A DNA stretch of 64,000 nucleotides from Oscillospiraceae bacterium (GCA_015066595.1 SVNZ01000001.1:62001-126000), one strand, 5' to 3'; positions 7,808-16,904 are shown, counted from the stretch's first letter. The notes: generated by a model from the letters alone, not told the origin. Program-made: numbers and translations.

Positions 7808-8793
7808 AAAAATCGACAATTATATCACTCATTGTGAGCGTATCCCTTATTTTTATAGGTGCTTTTATGTTCTTTTGTGCTTTGTATAGCGTGAATTTTG
7901 ATTTTACTAAATTTGATTTAAATCTCGCATCAGGTAATCTTTATACCACAAAAACAGTTGAAGTTGACTCGTTTGACAGCATCTATATAGACGAAAAATC
8001 TATTGATATTATTATTGCCCCTGCAGATGACGACAAAGCGATAGTAAGTTGCTACGATTTAGAAGGTGTGAATCGTGATGTCTTCGTAAAAGATGGAGTC
8101 TTGAATATTGTCAACAGCCAAGCAGTAACGGACGAGTTGCTCGATATGTCTGTCAGTACTCACAATACCAATCTGACTCTTTATCTACCAAAAGCTGAAT
8201 ATAAAGACGTTGTGATTATTACTGCAAGCAGTAACGTTACTGTGCACAAAGATTTGTCGCTTGAAAATGTTGATATTAAAGTCACGAGCGGAGATGTTTT
8301 GCTCACTTCCAGCGTGAAAAATAAACTGAAAGTAGATGCTAACAGCGGAAGTGTTTGTTTGAAAGATATTGATTGTAAGCAGATGTTTGCGTTTGCAACC
8401 AGCGGTGATATTGAAATAAATCAGGCAAAAGTTTTGAACGACATCACGCTTGAATCAACTTCTGGCGATATTACTCTTAACTATATTTTCCCTTGCAAAA
8501 ACATGAGTACTAGCCTTACTAGCGGTGATTTTTATGCAGACAACGTTGTAGCAAGTGATAGCTTTAAAGTTAAGACAACAAGCGGAGATACAGAGCTTGT
8601 TGATTCGGATTCTGAAAGTATTGATTTAGAATCAACCAGCGGTGATATTGATGTAGCATTGTTGTCGAAAAAGATTATTGTTACTGACACTGCAAGTGGC
8701 AATGTCGATGTTGACCCGTTAGCTTATGATGATACCGGCAAACTATCAGCAAGCACGACAAGCGGCGACATAAAAGTGAAAGTTCAAAACTAA
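7804..8793 (+). CDS. DUF4097 family beta-helical surface protein
   Basis: Protein of 329 residues. An N-terminal membrane anchor or uncleaved signal (about 5-27) is followed by a repetitive right-handed beta-solenoid in which the tetrad TSGD recurs about every 20 residues, at least seven times, with variants SSNV, NSGS and ASGN. This is the DUF4097 pattern also seen in LiaG and bactofilin-like proteins. The solenoid should lie outside the membrane. It starts at GTG 7804 and overlaps the DUF1700 stop by 4 nt. It is the last gene of the PadR operon, with a terminator 18 nt on. The biochemical role is unknown; an envelope-stress response is the usual proposal. Confidence 0.87.
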   Translation: MKKSTIISLIVSVSLIFIGAFMFFCALYSVNFDFTKFDLNLASGNLYTTKTVEVDSFDSIYIDEKSIDIIIAPADDDKAIVSCYDLEGVNRDVFVKDGVLNIVNSQAVTDELLDMSVSTHNTNLTLYLPKAEYKDVVIITASSNVTVHKDLSLENVDIKVTSGDVLLTSSVKNKLKVDANSGSVCLKDIDCKQMFAFATSGDIEINQAKVLNDITLESTSGDITLNYIFPCKNMSTSLTSGDFYADNVVASDSFKVKTTSGDTELVDSDSESIDLESTSGDIDVALLSKKIIVTDTASGNVDVDPLAYDDTGKLSASTTSGDIKVKVQN

Positions 8794-8811
8794 AAGTGCA
8801 TATATAACGAA

Positions 8812-8840
8812 AAAGAGCATCCTGAAAATGGATGCTCTTT
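8812..8840 (+). terminator. Terminator of the PadR operon
   Basis: AAAGAGCATCC/GGATGCTCTTT 11-bp stem with a 7-nt loop; the 3' arm ends in TTT. Confidence 0.8.
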
Positions 8841-8880
8841 AATATTTATATGGAGCGATTGTTGGTCTGAAGGCGATTTA

Positions 8881-8918
8881 AAATAAAAATCGTCGCAGAC
8901 CTATTGAGTCCACGACGA
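8881..8918 (-). terminator. Terminator of tRNA-Gly
   Basis: On the minus strand TCGTCG/CGACGA encloses a weaker GGACT/GGTCT stem and is followed by a T-rich run (ATTTTTATTTT). A second large hairpin (GGTCTG/CAGACC at 8864-8901) overlaps it, so alternative folds are possible. Confidence 0.6.
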
Positions 8919-8921
8919 CGT

Positions 8922-8996
8922 TGGAGCGGGTGATGGGAATCGAACCCACCTCCTCGGCTTGGAAGGCCGATGCACTAGCCGATGTGCTACACCCGC
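8922..8996 (-). tRNA. tRNA-Gly (anticodon TCC)
   Basis: Full cloverleaf on the minus strand: acceptor GCGGGTG/CACCCGC, D-arm with TAGCACATCGGC, anticodon loop TTCCAAG, T-arm GGGTTCGATTCCC and an encoded CCA end. The anticodon TCC reads GGA and other glycine codons. Confidence 0.95.
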
Positions 8997-9057
8997 ATAC
9001 AAGCGAAGTTTTTATTGCGAAAGTTATTCTAGCACAAACTTCGCTCTTTGTCAAATA

Positions 9058-9450
9058 TTACTGTGGATTATTATCGATACGATAAATCTCCTGGTTGTCA
9101 ATATCAATGTCAGGGATGATAATAGGTGGAATACCGCAGTTAGCTGTGAGTGTAGTCACAAAAGCCTTGAGATAAGGGAACAGGTTCTTGAAAGTCTCTG
9201 TATGGATGATCTCCTTTTTCGCACTATCATTGAATGCGAATATACCTGACATTACAACATGCACCTTAAATTTTTCAGGGTTGTTAGAGTCAAACACTTC
9301 TATATCGAACTCACCCTTGCACATATTGTTTTTAGCATATTGAACGTTGTACTGGTATTTGTGAGCGAGCTTAACCTGTGTTCCGTTTTCAAGCAAAGCA
9401 ACAAAATCAGCTTTATCAACCTTATATCCTTTAAGTGTAACAACAGCCAT
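9058..9450 (-). CDS. SecB-like chaperone
   Basis: Protein of 130 residues. The C-terminal half reads FKNLFPYLKAFVTTLTANCGIPPIIIPDIDI, closely matching the SecB signature around the 'LFPYaR..isslta.aGfPpl.LppinF' helix and loop; the N-terminal half is beta-rich as in SecB. It is shorter than proteobacterial SecB (about 155 residues). Classical SecB keeps preproteins unfolded and hands them to SecA. Gram-positive SecB-like proteins are often stand-alone or part of toxin-antitoxin-chaperone systems, and no toxin or antitoxin gene lies beside this one. AAAGGAG precedes the ATG. It is monocistronic between two tRNA genes. The family call is fairly good; the function is inferred. Confidence 0.7.
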   Translation of the reverse strand: MAVVTLKGYKVDKADFVALLENGTQVKLAHKYQYNVQYAKNNMCKGEFDIEVFDSNNPEKFKVHVVMSGIFAFNDSAKKEIIHTETFKNLFPYLKAFVTTLTANCGIPPIIIPDIDIDNQEIYRIDNNPQ

Positions 9451-9540
9451 AATAATTCTCCTTTAAGTATATGTATTGTTTTATAAATTATAGCACATAA
9501 TTATTGCATAATAAAGTCTTATTTTTTATTTGTGCTGATA

Positions 9541-9568
9541 TTGACATAAATAAAAAATATGTTATACT
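9541..9568 (+). promoter_or_regulatory. Promoter of tRNA-Gln(TTG)
   Basis: TTGACA and TATACT separated by 16 bases, 12 bases upstream of the mature tRNA 5' end. Confidence 0.8.
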
Positions 9569-9580
9569 AAATCATGTTGT

Positions 9581-9656
9581 TGGGAAGTAGCCAAGCGGTA
9601 AGGCAACGGACTTTGACTCCGTCATTTCGTGGGTTCGAACCCCGCCTTCCCAGCCA
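9581..9656 (+). tRNA. tRNA-Gln (anticodon TTG)
   Basis: Cloverleaf with acceptor TGGGAAG/CTTCCCA, anticodon loop CTTTGAC (anticodon TTG at 9613-9615), T-arm GGGTTCGAACCCC and encoded GCCA. Its 3' end is copied twice more in the repeat that follows. Confidence 0.95.
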
Positions 9657-10115
9657 AAAATAAAGGTGCACCTTTTGGTGCACCTTTATTTTTTATATTT
9701 GGGGTGTGGGGTTCGAAGCCTGAGAGGGTGAGAGACGTAAAGAAAACAGTCCGGTGGACTGTTTTTAGTCTCGAAGTCTGTAGAGGCTATGCCTCAAGGA
9801 CGGGCAATGCGAAGCAGTGTCGCCCCGCCTTCCCAGCCAAAAATAAAGGTGCACCTTTTGGTGCGCCTTTTTTTATATTTGGGGTGTGGGGTTTGAAGCC
9901 TGAGAGGGTGAGAGACGTAAAGAAAACAGTCCGGTGGACTGTTTTTAGTCTCGAAGTCTGTAGAGGCTATGCCTCAAGGACGGGCAATGCGAAGCAGTGT
10001 CGCCCCGCCTTCCCAGCCAAAAATAAAGGTGCACCTTTTGGTGCGCCTTTGTTTTTTATATTTGGGGTGTGGGATCACAAGCCTGAGAGGGTGAGAGACG
10101 CAAAAACAGTCGATT
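9641..10115 (+). repeat. Tandem repeat built from the tRNA-Gln 3' end, its terminator and a hairpin module
   Basis: About 2.6 units start at 9641, 9824 and 10004 (periods 183 and 180 bp). Each unit begins with the last 16 nt of tRNA-Gln (T-stem 3' side, acceptor 3' side, CCA), then the tRNA terminator. The first two units continue with GGGGT(T)TCGAAGCC, a second hairpin AAAACAGTCC-GGT-GGACTGTTTT, a GAGGC-TAT-GCCTC hairpin and a GC-rich tail leading back into the tRNA fragment. The third unit is broken off after GTGAGAGACG. The segment is richer in G+C than its surroundings. Because both periods are multiples of three, one frame stays open through it, but no protein is expected. A related arrangement flanks tRNA-Pro at 38.3-38.6 kb. 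Confidence 0.9.
9662..9695 (+). terminator. Terminator of tRNA-Gln(TTG)
   Basis: AAAGGTGCACC/GGTGCACCTTT 11-bp stem with a TTTT loop and a T-rich tail. The same hairpin recurs near 9845 and 10025 within the tandem repeat. Confidence 0.92.
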
Positions 10116-10170
10116 TACATATTTATAGAAATATGTTATCATAAGGCATATCATTATTACGGAGATTTTT

Positions 10171-11727
10171 ATGAGTATATTAAATGTAGAACACTTATCG
10201 CATGGATTTGGCGATCGAGCAATATTTTCTGATGTATCTTTCAGACTTCTCAAAGGGGAACATATTGGACTCATCGGTGCCAACGGTGAGGGCAAATCCA
10301 CATTTATGAATATCGTTACAGGCAAACTGATGCCTGACGATGGTAAGGTCGAGTGGTCAAAGAATGTTCGAGTCGGCTACCTTGATCAGCATATAGTTTT
10401 AACACAAGGCATGACTATAGAAGAAGTTTTGAAATCTGCTTTTTCATACCTTTTTGAGCTTGAAAATCGTATGAACGATATTTGTGACAACTTGGGCACG
10501 GCATCTGGAGATGAAATGACGAGTATGCTTGAGGAGCTTGGCACTATTCAGGATACCCTGACTCTTCATGACTTTTACGTTATTGATGCAAAGGTTGAAG
10601 AGGTTGCACGTGCGCTAGGTCTTATTGATTTCGGGCTTGATCGAGATGTAACAGACCTCTCAGGTGGTCAGCGTACCAAGGTGCTACTTGCAAAACTCCT
10701 GCTCGAAAAACCAGATATTCTCCTTCTCGATGAGCCTACCAACTATCTTGATGAAGAACATATCGTCTGGCTCAAGCGTTATCTTATAGACTATGAAAAC
10801 GCTTTCATATTGATATCTCACGATATCCCGTTTTTAAACGAGGTCATCAATATCATATATCATATGGAAAACCAAGAGCTTAATCGTTACGTAGGTGACT
10901 ATCACCACTTTGAAGAAGTCTATGCGATGAAAAAGTCACAGCTCGAAGCGGCATACAAGCGCCAACAGCAAGAAATCAGTGAGCTCAAAGACTTCGTTGC
11001 TCGTAACAAAGCACGAGTTTCTACTCGAAATATGGCAATGTCACGCCAGAAACTTCTTGATAAAATGGACGTTATTGAACTTGCTCAGGAAAAGCCGAAG
11101 CCTGAATTCAGCTTCAAAGTAGGTCGGACCCCCAGCAGATTTTTGTTCGAGACAAAAGATCTCATCATTGGCTACGACGAACCGCTTTCAAAGCCATTGA
11201 ATCTAACTTTCGAGCGTGGAAAGAAAATCGCACTGATAGGTGCCAACGGTATCGGCAAAACAACTCTTTTAAAAAGCATACTTGGTCTTATTCCACCACT
11301 AGATGGTAGGGTAGAGCAAGGCGATAATCTGCTTGTTGGTTATTTCGAACAGGAAAGTTCACCGGATAACACCACAACCTGTATCGACGAGCTGTGGCAG
11401 GATTTTCCATCATATAATCAGTTTGAAGTAAGAGCAGCTTTGGCTAAATGCGGTCTGACTACAAAGCATATCGAAAGTCAGGTTCGAGTTCTCTCAGGTG
11501 GCGAGCAAGCAAAGGTGCGTTTGTGCAAACTCATCAATAAAGAAACTAACATTTTGCTCTTAGACGAGCCTACTAACCACCTTGACGTTGATGCAAAAGA
11601 CGAGCTCAAGCGTGCTCTCAAAGAGTACAAAGGATCAATATTACTCATCTGTCACGAGCCAGAATTCTACCTCGATGTTGTTGATGAAGTATGGGATTGC
11701 AGTAAGTGGACAACAAAGATTTTTTAA
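10171..11727 (+). CDS. ABC-F family ATPase
   Basis: Protein of 518 residues with two ABC ATPase domains and no membrane helices. Domain 1 has GANGEGKSTF, LSGGQRTKV and ILLLDEPTNYLD; domain 2 has GANGIGKTTL, LSGGEQAKV and ILLLDEPTNHLD. A charged helical linker of about 80 residues (MKKSQLEAAYKRQQQEISEL onwards) separates them, the position of the P-site tRNA interaction motif in ABC-F factors. These proteins bind the ribosomal E site and rescue stalled or antibiotic-blocked ribosomes. Length and linker resemble housekeeping YbiT/YkpA-type members more than resistance proteins; a resistance role cannot be excluded. It ends in SKWTTKIF without a long C-terminal extension. It is monocistronic, directly behind the tRNA repeat. 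Confidence 0.92.
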   Translation: MSILNVEHLSHGFGDRAIFSDVSFRLLKGEHIGLIGANGEGKSTFMNIVTGKLMPDDGKVEWSKNVRVGYLDQHIVLTQGMTIEEVLKSAFSYLFELENRMNDICDNLGTASGDEMTSMLEELGTIQDTLTLHDFYVIDAKVEEVARALGLIDFGLDRDVTDLSGGQRTKVLLAKLLLEKPDILLLDEPTNYLDEEHIVWLKRYLIDYENAFILISHDIPFLNEVINIIYHMENQELNRYVGDYHHFEEVYAMKKSQLEAAYKRQQQEISELKDFVARNKARVSTRNMAMSRQKLLDKMDVIELAQEKPKPEFSFKVGRTPSRFLFETKDLIIGYDEPLSKPLNLTFERGKKIALIGANGIGKTTLLKSILGLIPPLDGRVEQGDNLLVGYFEQESSPDNTTTCIDELWQDFPSYNQFEVRAALAKCGLTTKHIESQVRVLSGGEQAKVRLCKLINKETNILLLDEPTNHLDVDAKDELKRALKEYKGSILLICHEPEFYLDVVDEVWDCSKWTTKIF

Positions 11728-11742
11728 TACGCAGAAAAAATA

Positions 11743-11777
11743 AAGCCATATCAGCGTTTGCATAGCTGATATGGCTT
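11743..11777. terminator. Bidirectional hairpin between the ABC-F gene and a small membrane gene
   Basis: AAGCCATATCAGC/GCTGATATGGCTT 13-bp stem. The U-run is strong on the minus strand (TATTTTTTC) and weak on the plus strand. Confidence 0.8.
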
Positions 11778-11786
11778 ATGTTATAT

Positions 11787-12131
11787 CTAGTGTAATATGT
11801 AGTTGAGTCCCATGAGTAGGTACAGTGGTCCAAGACAATATACCATGAACATTTCTTTGTGGGGGACTTTTGTTTTGAAACAATCTGTCAGGAGTAAAAG
11901 CTCAAATACATACGCACCTGTACCGCAGAAATACGCAACAGCCTTGAGTATATGATAAATTTCTTCAAAGAAGAAAGAAGAGACAAACAGTATCGCCGCA
12001 ACCGCAACCAAAAGATTGCGAGCAAGAAGCATAGCATAATCAAGTTTTCGATGCGTACTGTGTATAAGCTCATCAGCATCAGGTGTTGTTACATCTACAG
12101 TATGTTTAACTTGTTCAAGTAATTTAGACAT
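11787..12131 (-). CDS. Small membrane protein of unknown function
   Basis: Protein of 114 residues; family not recognised. An N-terminal polar region of about 35 residues is followed by three predicted membrane helices (about 36-52, 58-80 and 92-112). There are no conserved catalytic motifs. The ATG has GAGGAG 8 nt upstream. It is transcribed leftwards into the shared hairpin and appears monocistronic. The preceding gene in this direction encodes another small membrane protein, but a terminator separates the two. Confidence 0.65.
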   Translation of the reverse strand: MSKLLEQVKHTVDVTTPDADELIHSTHRKLDYAMLLARNLLVAVAAILFVSSFFFEEIYHILKAVAYFCGTGAYVFELLLLTDCFKTKVPHKEMFMVYCLGPLYLLMGLNYILH

Positions 12132-12193
12132 AATATACTCCTCAAATTTTTAGTACATATTACAATATATCTCAAAACCTGTCAATATAAGAC

Positions 12194-12229
12194 AAATAAA
12201 ACAGCACCCGGTGATTTGTTGCCGAGTGC
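12194..12229 (-). terminator. Terminator of the 12.2-12.6 kb membrane gene
   Basis: On the minus strand GCACTCGG/CCGGGTGC (one wobble) with a 10-nt loop, followed by TGTTTTATTT. Confidence 0.7.
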
Positions 12230-12243
12230 ATTTATATGTAATT

Positions 12244-12627
12244 TTATTCTTTTATAAAGTGTATTATCACAGCTTCTGCTATCATAGTCAGCGTCACAAA
12301 TATACCTACTGTAGTTAGTCCAAAAATTAATTTACAGAGGGATAAAGCTATCCTAATATTTAGTAATATTTTTATTGCTGATAGTAAACTTCTTTTATTT
12401 ATAAAGCAATAGATAATAAGCAGAAGGAGTATCAAGCAGGTTAATACAGCAGTTAGTAGTGGACTAAAACTAGCATACCCATAAGGTGTCGTGTCAAAAT
12501 ATGAAAAGTACACTTTCTTTGTAGCAGTTCCTCCTGCAACCGAGAAATTCAGCACAACACCATTTGGTAGGCTCTCTAAGATTATAGCAATAATCGGGAG
12601 TATTAATAACATCAATCGTTTTTTCAT
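12244..12627 (-). CDS. Small membrane protein of unknown function
   Basis: Protein of 127 residues; family not recognised. Three hydrophobic segments lie at about residues 5-22, 57-78 and 97-125, with a Tyr/Phe-rich loop of about 30 residues (KKVYFSYFDTTPYGYASFSP) between the first two that would face outside. The ATG at 12627 is chosen because GGAGGAG precedes it; the upstream TTG at 12639 overlaps that ribosome site. No neighbour suggests a role. Confidence 0.6.
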   Translation of the reverse strand: MKKRLMLLILPIIAIILESLPNGVVLNFSVAGGTATKKVYFSYFDTTPYGYASFSPLLTAVLTCLILLLLIIYCFINKRSLLSAIKILLNIRIALSLCKLIFGLTTVGIFVTLTMIAEAVIIHFIKE

Positions 12628-12730
12628 AAACTCCTCCAAATGTTAGCATCAAAAGTTTACCGTTTCATAGAATATGCTCTACATATATACTTTATAAAAT
12701 ACATTAATGATAGTCAATTAGACAATTACA

Positions 12731-12762
12731 AAACAAAAAACCACCCAGATAACTCTGAGTGG
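12731..12762 (-). terminator. Terminator of the tRNA Arg-His-Lys operon
   Basis: CCACTCAG/CTGGGTGG stem (wobble pairs) followed by TTTTTTG on the minus strand, directly behind tRNA-Lys. Confidence 0.75.
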
Positions 12763-12767
12763 TTTCG

Positions 12768-12843
12768 TGGTGACCCATCGGAGATTCGAACTCCGGACAC
12801 CTTGATTAAAAGTCAAGTGCTCTGCCAACTGAGCTAATGAGTC
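12768..12843 (-). tRNA. tRNA-Lys (anticodon TTT)
   Basis: Acceptor GACTCAT/ATGGGTC, D-arm GCTCAGTTGGCAGAGC, anticodon loop CTTTTAA, T-arm CGGAGTTCGAATCTCCG, encoded CCA. Last gene of a three-tRNA operon. Confidence 0.96.
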
Positions 12844-12846
12844 AAA

Positions 12847-12924
12847 TGGGGTGGATAATCGGATTCGAACCGATGGTCTCCAGTGCCACAAACTGGCGCT
12901 TTAACCAACTAAGCTATACCCACC
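12847..12924 (-). tRNA. tRNA-His (anticodon GTG)
   Basis: Anticodon loop TTGTGGC; an extra 5' G faces the discriminator C, the identity element of histidyl tRNAs. Acceptor GTGGGTA/TATCCAC, encoded CCA. Confidence 0.96.
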
Positions 12925-12927
12925 ATA

Positions 12928-13004
12928 TGGCGCGCTGAAAGGGACTCGAACCCCTGACCTACTGCTTAGAAGGCAGTTGCTCTATCCAGCTGAGCTATCA
13001 GCGC
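12928..13004 (-). tRNA. tRNA-Arg (anticodon TCT)
   Basis: Acceptor GCGCTGA/TCAGCGC, anticodon loop CTTCTAA, T-arm CAGGGGTTCGAGTCCCTT, encoded GCCA. First tRNA after the promoter; reads AGA and AGG. Confidence 0.96.
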
Positions 13005-13045
13005 ATTCTAAACTGAAAACGCATTCTGTTTCAGTCAGCCTTACT

Positions 13046-13074
13046 ATTATATAAGAACTGGACCGATTTGTCAA
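13046..13074 (-). promoter_or_regulatory. Promoter of the tRNA Arg-His-Lys operon
   Basis: Consensus TTGACA-17-TATAAT on the minus strand, about 40 bases upstream of tRNA-Arg. Confidence 0.9.
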
Positions 13075-13119
13075 TAGTATATTTGCTCTGTATTTACATA
13101 TATTTTTGACATGATTTTA

Positions 13120-13728
13120 TTATTTTTGCCTTTTGATGACTTTAAGTCTCGAGAACTCTTCTCGTTCTTTTTCATCCAGCGCATCAGTAATCGTTTTTAC
13201 AGCACCCTCAAATTTAGGTATCATGATGTTTTTTAGTGCATTTGCACGCTTTTGCGTCTTTTTTATTGAGTCAGCTAGCCTGTAAACGCTGTTCTCGATT
13301 TCAGCGAGCTCTACTGTGAGCTTCTTAACATACATAAACTTCATCTGTGCTTCATCGAGCGCCGAGTTTGAAGAAGCGAGTCCGTAGTGTAGCTCGTTCT
13401 TTTCGCTGTTGTCGATAGTGAGTATCGGAATTTCGACACCCATAACACTGCGATAATTTAGTTTTATGCTGTCATCTATCGGCATCGACATAGAAATCTC
13501 ATCACAAAAACCCAGCGTGATGTTAGCATTCTGGAGAGCATAATATGCGTCAGAGAAAGCTGAGTCGATTTTGCTTTGAATCTCGTTGGCTCTCTCAATC
13601 AGCATCATCATTTCACGGATGAGTATATTACGCTTTCTATCAAGCAACTCAAAGCCGACCTTAGATAGCTGAAGAGACTTTTTTGTGTTTATTAAGTTAC
13701 CTTTGGTAGGCGCAACATTTTGAGCCAT
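13120..13728 (-). CDS. V-type ATPase subunit D
   Basis: About 202 residues forming the long coiled coil of the central rotor stalk. The N-terminus NVAPTKGNLINTKKSLQLSKVGFELLDRKRNIL is the V/A-ATPase subunit D signature, and the C-terminal half is a second long helix. Subunit D turns inside the A3B3 ring and couples ATP turnover to ion movement. The ATG at 13728 is chosen because AAAGG lies 9 nt upstream; two further ATGs at 13734 and 13737 crowd that site. It is the last gene of the ATPase operon. No clear terminator follows; the tRNA promoter lies just downstream. Confidence 0.93.
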   Translation of the reverse strand: MAQNVAPTKGNLINTKKSLQLSKVGFELLDRKRNILIREMMMLIERANEIQSKIDSAFSDAYYALQNANITLGFCDEISMSMPIDDSIKLNYRSVMGVEIPILTIDNSEKNELHYGLASSNSALDEAQMKFMYVKKLTVELAEIENSVYRLADSIKKTQKRANALKNIMIPKFEGAVKTITDALDEKEREEFSRLKVIKRQK

Positions 13729-13758
13729 ATACATCATCCTTTCATAAATTTAAGTGAA

Positions 13759-15135
13759 TTATTTTTCTACGTAGTACTTATCGAGCAACTTGTCATCAAC
13801 ACGGTCGAGCTCTTTTCTTGGAAGGTGAGAGAGCAACCTCCAGCCTAAATTCAAGCTTTGCTCGATAGATCTGTTTTCATTATTACCCTGATTAACAAAA
13901 GTACTCTCAAAATATCTGCCAAATTCAAGATATTTCTTATCGATAGGAGAAAGCTCCTCTTCGCCTATAACAGAAGCAAGACTTCTCGCGTCAATAACCT
14001 TTGCGTATGATGCAAACAGCTGGTTGGCAAGGGAAGAGTGGTCTTCTCTTGTATAACCCTCACCGATACCATCTTTCATAAGACGAGACAGAGAAGGCAG
14101 AACATTTACAGGTGGATAGATACCCTGACTTTGTAGCATTCTGTCAAGTACAATCTGACCCTCAGTGATATAACCCGTAAGGTCAGGCACAGGGTGAGTT
14201 ATATCATCGTTAGGCATAGTAAGTATAGGAATCTGTGTTACAGAACCTTTACTGCCTTTTATCATACCTGCTCTTTCATATATAGATGCAAGGTCAGAGT
14301 AAAGATATCCAGGATATCCCTTTCTGCCTGGAATTTCACCTTTTGAAGAGCTGAATTCTCTGAGGGCCTCAGCATATGAAGTCATATCTGTCATGATAAC
14401 CAGTATGTGCATGTCAAGCTCAAAAGCAAGATATTCAGCCACTGTGAGTGCACATTTCGGTGTGAGCATACGCTCAATGATAGGGTCGTTAGAAAGGTTT
14501 AGAAGCATTACAACCTTTGACATAACGCCACTTTCTTCAAAGCTTTTCTTAAAGTATTGTGCAACGTCGTTCTGAACACCCATCGCAGCAAAAACAACAC
14601 CGAAGTTATTTGAGTCAGCACCGCTGATTTTAGCTTGTCTTACAATTTGTACCGCAAGCTCATTGTGTTTCATACCGGAACCAGAGAAAATGGGTAGCTT
14701 TTGGCCACGGATAAGTGTCATAAGCGTATCAATACTCGAGATACCGGTGTTGATATAGTTTCTTGGATAGATACGAGATACAGGATTGATTGGTGTACCG
14801 TTGATGTTTTTCTTTTTCTCAGGGAAAATGTCACCCAATCCGTCGATAGGCTTACCGGCTCCGTTTAGTACTCTGCCCATAATTTCAGGAGACAGTGGCA
14901 TCTCCATCGGTCTGCCTGTTAGTCTTGTTCTTGTGTTGTGAAGACTCAGCTGACGGGATCCTTCAAAAACCTGTACAACAATTCTATCACCATCTATTTG
15001 CACAACTCGGCCTTGGCGTTTGGTGCCGTTTTCGAGTTCAATGTCAACAATTTCCTCAAAGGAAACGCCTTTGACGCCATCAATAACAACGAGTGATCCG
15101 TTTATCTCTTTGACGCCGACATAATCAATAATCAT
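13759..15135 (-). CDS. V-type ATPase subunit B
   Basis: Protein of 458 residues, the normal length of the non-catalytic B subunit. The P-loop position reads [14 protein letters not shown], the degenerate form typical of B subunits, followed by [29 protein letters not shown] and the [34 protein letters not shown] motif block. It alternates with subunit A in the hexameric head. AAGGAGGGA precedes the ATG; subunit A ends 12 nt upstream and subunit D begins 30 nt downstream, so all are co-transcribed. Confidence 0.96.
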   Translation of the reverse strand: MIIDYVGVKEINGSLVVIDGVKGVSFEEIVDIELENGTKRQGRVVQIDGDRIVVQVFEGSRQLSLHNTRTRLTGRPMEMPLSPEIMGRVLNGAGKPIDGLGDIFPEKKKNINGTPINPVSRIYPRNYINTGISSIDTLMTLIRGQKLPIFSGSGMKHNELAVQIVRQAKISGADSNNFGVVFAAMGVQNDVAQYFKKSFEESGVMSKVVMLLNLSNDPIIERMLTPKCALTVAEYLAFELDMHILVIMTDMTSYAEALREFSSSKGEIPGRKGYPGYLYSDLASIYERAGMIKGSKGSVTQIPILTMPNDDITHPVPDLTGYITEGQIVLDRMLQSQGIYPPVNVLPSLSRLMKDGIGEGYTREDHSSLANQLFASYAKVIDARSLASVIGEEELSPIDKKYLEFGRYFESTFVNQGNNENRSIEQSLNLGWRLLSHLPRKELDRVDDKLLDKYYVEK

Positions 15136-15147
15136 AGCATTCCCTCC

Positions 15148-16902
15148 TTATATAGTAATAGTAGCAATTTTTTCGTCGATCTCAGCGATATAATCATCAA
15201 ACATATATAGTTTGTCGTTAGGTATATCGTACTTCATTTTTGTCAGCTTATCAAAAATTCCCAGCTCAATAACTCTCGAAATAGGGATAGCAGCATTAAC
15301 TATATGCTTAGCTTTTTTATGCAGATGCAGTATAGTCTTCATCATTAGCATCTGCTTTTCAAGAGTTACGTAAGTATCATCATTGTGGAAAGCATTTTGC
15401 TGTAAAAAACCCACACGGATGACTCTAGCAGTTTCGATAACAAGCTTCTGGTCATCTGGCAGAACATCGGCACCTATGAGCTTGACAATTTCCATTAACC
15501 TGCTTTCTTCAGCAAGCAGAGCTGATATTTCTCTTCTGTATTTTACAAATTCTTCACCTAAGTTTTCTTCAAACCATGGGTCCAAATCCGTGAAATATTC
15601 GCTGTAGCTATCCATCCAGTTGATAGCAGGATAGTGTCTTGAATATGCTAAGCTCTTATCAAGTGCCCAGAAGCATCGTGTAAATCGCTTTGTATTTTGA
15701 GTAACAGGCTCTGAAAAGTCAGAACCCTGTGGAGATACAGCACCGATGATTGTGACTGACCCCTCACCACCTGACAGGACTTGAGCTCTGCAACCACGTT
15801 CATAAAACTCGGATAAACGTGATGGCAGATACGCAGGAAAACCTTCTTCCGCAGGCATTTCTTCGAGTCTGCCGGAGATTTCTCTGAGTGCTTCTGCCCA
15901 GCGAGAGGTAGAGTCTGCCATAATAGCTACGTTATAGCCCATATCTCTGTAGTATTCAGCCAGCGTGATACCTGTGTAAATAGACGCCTCACGAGCTGCA
16001 ACAGGCATGTTGGAAGTGTTGGCAATAAGAGTTGTTCTGAAAGTCATAGGACAGTTATGTTTCGGGTCAATAAGTTCAGAAAATTCCTGAAGCACCTGAC
16101 TCATCTCGTTACCACGTTCACCACAACCGACATAAACGATGATATCTGCATCACACCACTTAGCAAGCTGATGCTGTGTCATAGTCTTACCTGTACCAAA
16201 ACCGCCCGGAATAGCCGCAGTACCACCTTTTGATATAGGGAAGAGTGTGTCGATAACTCTCTGACCCGTAATAAGCGGAACAGATGCAGTGAGTCGCTCT
16301 TTAACGGGGCGAGGTGTTCTTATAGGCCACTTCTGACACAATGTAAGCTCGTGTTCAACACCGTTTTCGTCTTTTATTTTAAGGATTGTATCAAACAGCT
16401 TGTATTGTCCGTTTTGTGCAACATATGTTACAACACCTGAAAGATAGGGTGGTACCATACATTTATGTGTTATGATTTCTGTTTCAGGAAGCGTAGCGTA
16501 GATTTCGCCACCACAAAGTGAATCACCGATTTTTTTGTTGATGGTAACATCCCAAAGCTTTTGTGTATCAAGCGCAGATACCTGTGAACCTCTGCTTATG
16601 AAAGCTCCCTCGTTTTTCTCAATTTCAGAAAGAGGGCGCTCAATACCATCAAAGATGTTGTTGAGTATTCCCGGACCGAGCAGTACATTCATTGGGGCTT
16701 TTGTGCCTACAATAGGATCGCCTGGTTTAAGTCCTGTGGTGTCTTCATAAACCTGAACAGTAGTTAGTTCGTCGTTGATACCAATGATTTCACCGACCAG
16801 CCTTTCATTGCCGACATACACCATTTCCATCATAGAAAAATCTGTAGCGCCTTTGATGGTTACAACAGGACCGTTGATACCGTAAATGCAGTTACTGTTC
16901 AT
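15148..16902 (-). CDS. V-type ATPase catalytic subunit A
   Basis: About 584 residues. It contains the catalytic P-loop [17 protein letters not shown], the glutamate motif [10 protein letters not shown], the arginine-containing [22 protein letters not shown], and the 'non-homologous' insertion (about residues 115-190) that separates A from F-type beta subunits. It hydrolyses or makes ATP in the cytoplasmic head. The ATG at 16902 follows AGGTGG and comes 2 nt after the E stop; an upstream in-frame extension to 16941 would overlap the E gene and lacks homology. Whether the enzyme pumps H+ or Na+ is not decided by this subunit. Confidence 0.97.
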   Translation of the reverse strand: MNSNCIYGINGPVVTIKGATDFSMMEMVYVGNERLVGEIIGINDELTTVQVYEDTTGLKPGDPIVGTKAPMNVLLGPGILNNIFDGIERPLSEIEKNEGAFISRGSQVSALDTQKLWDVTINKKIGDSLCGGEIYATLPETEIITHKCMVPPYLSGVVTYVAQNGQYKLFDTILKIKDENGVEHELTLCQKWPIRTPRPVKERLTASVPLITGQRVIDTLFPISKGGTAAIPGGFGTGKTMTQHQLAKWCDADIIVYVGCGERGNEMSQVLQEFSELIDPKHNCPMTFRTTLIANTSNMPVAAREASIYTGITLAEYYRDMGYNVAIMADSTSRWAEALREISGRLEEMPAEEGFPAYLPSRLSEFYERGCRAQVLSGGEGSVTIIGAVSPQGSDFSEPVTQNTKRFTRCFWALDKSLAYSRHYPAINWMDSYSEYFTDLDPWFEENLGEEFVKYRREISALLAEESRLMEIVKLIGADVLPDDQKLVIETARVIRVGFLQQNAFHNDDTYVTLEKQMLMMKTILHLHKKAKHIVNAAIPISRVIELGIFDKLTKMKYDIPNDKLYMFDDYIAEIDEKIATITI

Positions 16903-16904
16903 AT

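Noticed and set aside
9641..10115. Phage or island attachment site at tRNA-Gln
   Set aside because: The repeats are contiguous units of about 180 bp with no integrase or cargo between them.
9629..10144. Open frame of 171 codons across tRNA-Gln and its repeats
   Set aside because: It starts inside the tRNA and stays open only because repeat periods 183 and 180 are multiples of three; no ribosome site. Repeat-derived artefact.
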